Shown in pieces: positions 4,262-6,014 of a stretch of DNA of 6,014 nucleotides. The stretch spans positions 1 to 6,014 of the forward strand of contig JALOQL010000064.1 in NCBI GenBank assembly GCA_025453415.1, given 5' to 3'. Source of the stretch: Minisyncoccota bacterium. GTDB taxonomy: Bacteria; Patescibacteriota; Minisyncoccia; Minisyncoccales; UBA5738. Positions within the stretch are counted from its first letter, which is position 1. Each line of letters begins with the position of its first letter. Below the pieces are notes generated by a model. The model was not told the origin of the DNA and made no database searches. It saw only the letters and a program-made list of their open reading frames with translations. The position numbers and the translations under genes are program-made.

Positions 4262-4286
4262 AAACGAAAACCGCCCGGGAGGGCGG
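4262..4286 (-). terminator. Terminator of the Cys-rich protein gene
   Basis: Minus strand: CCGCCC-TCCC-GGGCGG (4271-4286), a perfect 6-bp GC stem, then TTTTCGTTTG. It starts about 20 bases past the TAA at 4308-4310. Confidence 0.85.
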
Positions 4287-4307
4287 TCTAAGCATATCCA
4301 ACTAAAC

Positions 4308-6014
4308 TTACTCACCAAGGACGCCGGTGACCACACCGGTCGCTTCGCCCAATACACTGGGCTTTGTGCCGCGTATCAAGCGCGCCAGATCGTCAACTGC
4401 TTTGCGGATACGGTCAATTTCGCCCTGGATTTCATCCAATGACATCCTTTCGGTGCTGGCGCCCAATACGCGGCCTCCAGAGGCCCCGGGCCCGTACCCC
4501 GGCGCCCAGTCACCCGAGGTGCCTTGGTTGCCAGAACCGCAGGATTTAATGTTGCAAGTCCGCTGGGACGAACCCGCGCATTCCGCGCCGCCATTGGCCG
4601 GCGCCGGATTGGTGCAAGTCCGCGTCTGAACGCCATCGCCGCATGCGGCGCTGCAAACTGACCAATCGGACCATCCCCCATTGATCGGGTCGTTAATGCT
4701 ATTGTGGTGGCATTCGCAGGCCTTGGTATCGCAAATATCGGTAGTTTTCGGGTTCTGGTCATCGCAATCGCTATCGGAAACGCAGGCGGCCGGATTGCAT
4801 TCCTTGCTGCAGGCGTGAGTGATCGCTTGGTCGCCGCTGGCGCAAGCATCGTTTTCTTCGTTGCACTGGCTGGCAAAAGCATTGCGGAAATCCCACGTCC
4901 ATGGGTATTGGTCGGAATTGTCCGTGCAGGAACCGATGGCAAGGATATCGTTTGACGAACAATCGATCGCTGTCCCGCCAATGCAATTTCCCGCCGTACA
5001 AGATTCAACACCATTGCAATACAGGCCGTCGTTGCAATCTTTGAAGGTTGAAGTATTTTTTTGGCAAGTGAAATTGACGCACGCGCCTGTATCCTGCTTA
5101 ATGGCCGTACCGTCGCAATAGATCTGGTTGAGGCCGGCGCAATCCGCATCGACCTGACACGCGGTACAGCGCGGATCGTTGGAGGTCACTTGCGGCGCGC
5201 TGCACTGTTTGGCCGTGCACAAACAATCGTCCTGGCAGGAATTTCCGACATTCTGGTACAAATAATAATCATTGCCGCGGCAACCGCTTTGGTCGGCGCA
5301 TTTGGTTTCGGCGCAGGCGTGGGTGAGGTCGCATTGCGCGTTGCAGTCGCCAACACTGCACTCGTGTTGCAGCGGTTCACTCGAGGCGCTACAGCTATCT
5401 GTCTCTTCGTTGCAGGTGCTCGCAAACGCCGCCCGGCTGTCCAAGGTAAACGGATTGCCGTCCGGACCGTTGTTGCAGGTTCCTATCGCCGCCTGATCGA
5501 AGGGCGAACAATCCACCGCGCTTCCTTTTACGCATTTGCCAGCGGTGCAAATTTCGCCGCCGTTGCAATAGAGATGGTCGTCGCAATCGGCATCGGAAGT
5601 GCAATCCGGAACGGGCGTATTATAGAAAACGCAAGTTACGAATTCCTTGATCCCCACATTGAGATCGGAAATTGTGCGCGTACCTTGGTCTAATGTACCC
5701 ACAGGAGATCCGTCGCTCGAACGCGTACATTCTGCGCCAACAAACTGGTAATCGGATTTCGCAGTATTTTCGCTCACGACGAATGGCCCATTCTTACATG
5801 TAACGTCTACGGAAATCGCGCCGGTATCGTCGGTCTTATAAACTTGGCCTGGAGTGCCGTCGGCAACAAGAAACTCCCAACTCGCCCCGCCGGATTCCCG
5901 ATCGCCGGTGGTATCTAAATCCCCGTCGCCGTCGACCATCTTTTTTATATTGATCGTACCCCCGCAAACATCGCCGGCTAAAACCTTTAGTGTCGCACCC
6001 AAAACCGCGAAATT
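4308..6014 (-). CDS. Cys-rich surface protein with SpaA-like and TSP1 domains, 5'-truncated (568 aa visible)
   Basis: The frame is open through the window edge; TTG at 6002 is only an internal codon, so the N-terminus and any signal peptide are missing. Numbering from 6002: residues about 11-130 look like a prealbumin/SpaA-type beta domain (CGGTINIKKMVDGDGD, ending VTCVFYNTP). Residues 134-431 are Cys-rich modules in which DCxDxLYCNGxExCTAGxC recurs. Residues 442-489 are a thrombospondin type 1 repeat: WSDWSVCSAACGDGVQTRTC, with six cysteines at 450, 454, 463, 475, 483 and 488. A Gly/Pro linker, RVLGAS, a charged helix (about 521-545) and a tail SVLGEATGVVTGVLGE finish it. I count 50 cysteines, implying disulphide bonding outside the cytoplasm. 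The probable role is adhesion or attachment to another cell, inferred from domain types. No C-terminal transmembrane anchor or sortase motif is seen. It has its own terminator. Confidence 0.9.
   Translation of the reverse strand, partial: NFAVLGATLKVLAGDVCGGTINIKKMVDGDGDLDTTGDRESGGASWEFLVADGTPGQVYKTDDTGAISVDVTCKNGPFVVSENTAKSDYQFVGAECTRSSDGSPVGTLDQGTRTISDLNVGIKEFVTCVFYNTPVPDCTSDADCDDHLYCNGGEICTAGKCVKGSAVDCSPFDQAAIGTCNNGPDGNPFTLDSRAAFASTCNEETDSCSASSEPLQHECSVGDCNAQCDLTHACAETKCADQSGCRGNDYYLYQNVGNSCQDDCLCTAKQCSAPQVTSNDPRCTACQVDADCAGLNQIYCDGTAIKQDTGACVNFTCQKNTSTFKDCNDGLYCNGVESCTAGNCIGGTAIDCSSNDILAIGSCTDNSDQYPWTWDFRNAFASQCNEENDACASGDQAITHACSKECNPAACVSDSDCDDQNPKTTDICDTKACECHHNSINDPINGGWSDWSVCSAACGDGVQTRTCTNPAPANGGAECAGSSQRTCNIKSCGSGNQGTSGDWAPGYGPGASGGRVLGASTERMSLDEIQGEIDRIRKAVDDLARLIRGTKPSVLGEATGVVTGVLGE
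4536..4679 (-). other. Thrombospondin type 1 repeat domain
   Basis: This section of the Cys-rich gene encodes GGWSDWSVCSAACGDG and following residues. It has the tandem WxxW, the CxxxCGxGxxxRxC core and three further cysteines, matching the standard six-Cys TSP1 pattern. TSP1 repeats in animals bind glycans and proteins; in bacteria they occur on secreted proteins. Confidence 0.85.
4809..5036 (-). repeat. Cys-rich module, second copy
   Basis: Encodes residues 323-398 of the Cys-rich protein (CNDGLYCNGVESCTAGNC ... AIDCSSNDILAIGSC ... RNAFASQCNEENDAC ... HAC). It aligns with the first copy at 5358-5603 without a frameshift, sharing LYCNG, the ExCTAG block, AIGxC, AFASxCNEE and the H-x-C end. 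Confidence 0.8.
5358..5603 (-). repeat. Cys-rich module, first copy
   Basis: Encodes residues 134-215 (DCDDHLYCNGGEICTAGKC ... AVDCSPFDQAAIGTC ... RAAFASTCNEETDSC ... HEC). The paired copies suggest internal duplication. The stretch between them (residues 216-322) is a different Cys-rich segment with weaker similarity. Confidence 0.8.
5613..5972 (-). other. SpaA/prealbumin-like beta domain
   Basis: Encodes residues about 11-130: CGGTINIKKMVDGDGDLDTT, a WEFLV strand, a TDDTGAISVDVTC strand and a closing VTCVFYNTP. The start (a 'GTI.I.K.' strand) and the end ('tC.F.NTp') are typical of bacterial surface proteins with transthyretin-like folds. Four cysteines at 13, 69, 92 and 124 could pair. 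Confidence 0.6.

Noticed and set aside
4097..4357. 86-residue minus-strand frame across 4097-4357
   Set aside because: It runs through two terminators and the repeat cluster and has no ribosome site, so it is not a gene.
4376..5149. 257-residue minus-strand frame inside the Cys-rich gene
   Set aside because: Overlaps the domain-bearing frame completely, and its Arg/Ala/Thr/Ile mixture has no domain pattern.
5061..5693. 210-residue plus-strand open frame opposite the Cys-rich gene
   Set aside because: Its Ala/Ile/Val-rich composition is the antisense echo of Cys, Asp and Asn codons. It lacks a ribosome site, and the opposite strand has clear domains.

Overview
The window looks like a fragment of a Patescibacteria (CPR) genome, probably Parcubacteria-like. 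This is inferred from family style, not from a marker gene. The signs are short and mostly unrecognisable proteins, secreted proteins with coiled-coil tails and 'VLGA/VLGE' motifs, a large cysteine-rich surface protein with a bacterial thrombospondin type 1 repeat, and almost no metabolic genes. TGA is used as a normal stop, so the genetic code looks standard. Every convincing gene lies on the minus strand, so the window is best read from right to left.

Layout, right to left. (1) 6014-4308: a 5'-truncated secreted or surface protein with 50 cysteines. It has a SpaA/prealbumin-like domain, duplicated Cys-rich modules, a TSP1 repeat, a helical tail and repeated VLG motifs. A strong terminator follows it. 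(2) 4260-4160: a short gene-free stretch with a 23-bp palindrome and three 13-bp repeats, ending in a second terminator. (3) 4061-3539: an AT-rich DUF4258-DUF2283 pair, a putative toxin-antitoxin module, with a promoter that implies a leaderless message. (4) 3534-3427: an abruptly GC-rich remnant or micro-ORF encoding one transmembrane segment and a basic tail, followed by a terminator identical over 26 bp to the one right of the DUF4258 gene. (5) 3276-2725: an unrecognised membrane protein with a near-consensus promoter. (6) 2612-2055: an unrecognised soluble protein whose predicted mRNA begins with a hairpin around its Shine-Dalgarno. (7) 1938-1597: a small unrecognised protein with a very strong Shine-Dalgarno, a TTG start and an inverted repeat inside its promoter spacer. 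(8) 1441-106: a two-gene operon for two exported coiled-coil proteins, then a terminator. (9) 58-1: the start of another gene leaving the window.

The genes are compact, mostly single-gene units, each with its own promoter and terminator. Four promoters have -35 and -10 boxes separated by exactly 17 bp. Two themes stand out. One is cell-surface or exported proteins: the Cys-rich protein, the operon pair and the membrane anchor remnant. The other is small regulated units: the probable TA module, the dyad-controlled small gene and the hairpin-leader gene. No RNA gene, CRISPR array, transposase or integrase was seen.
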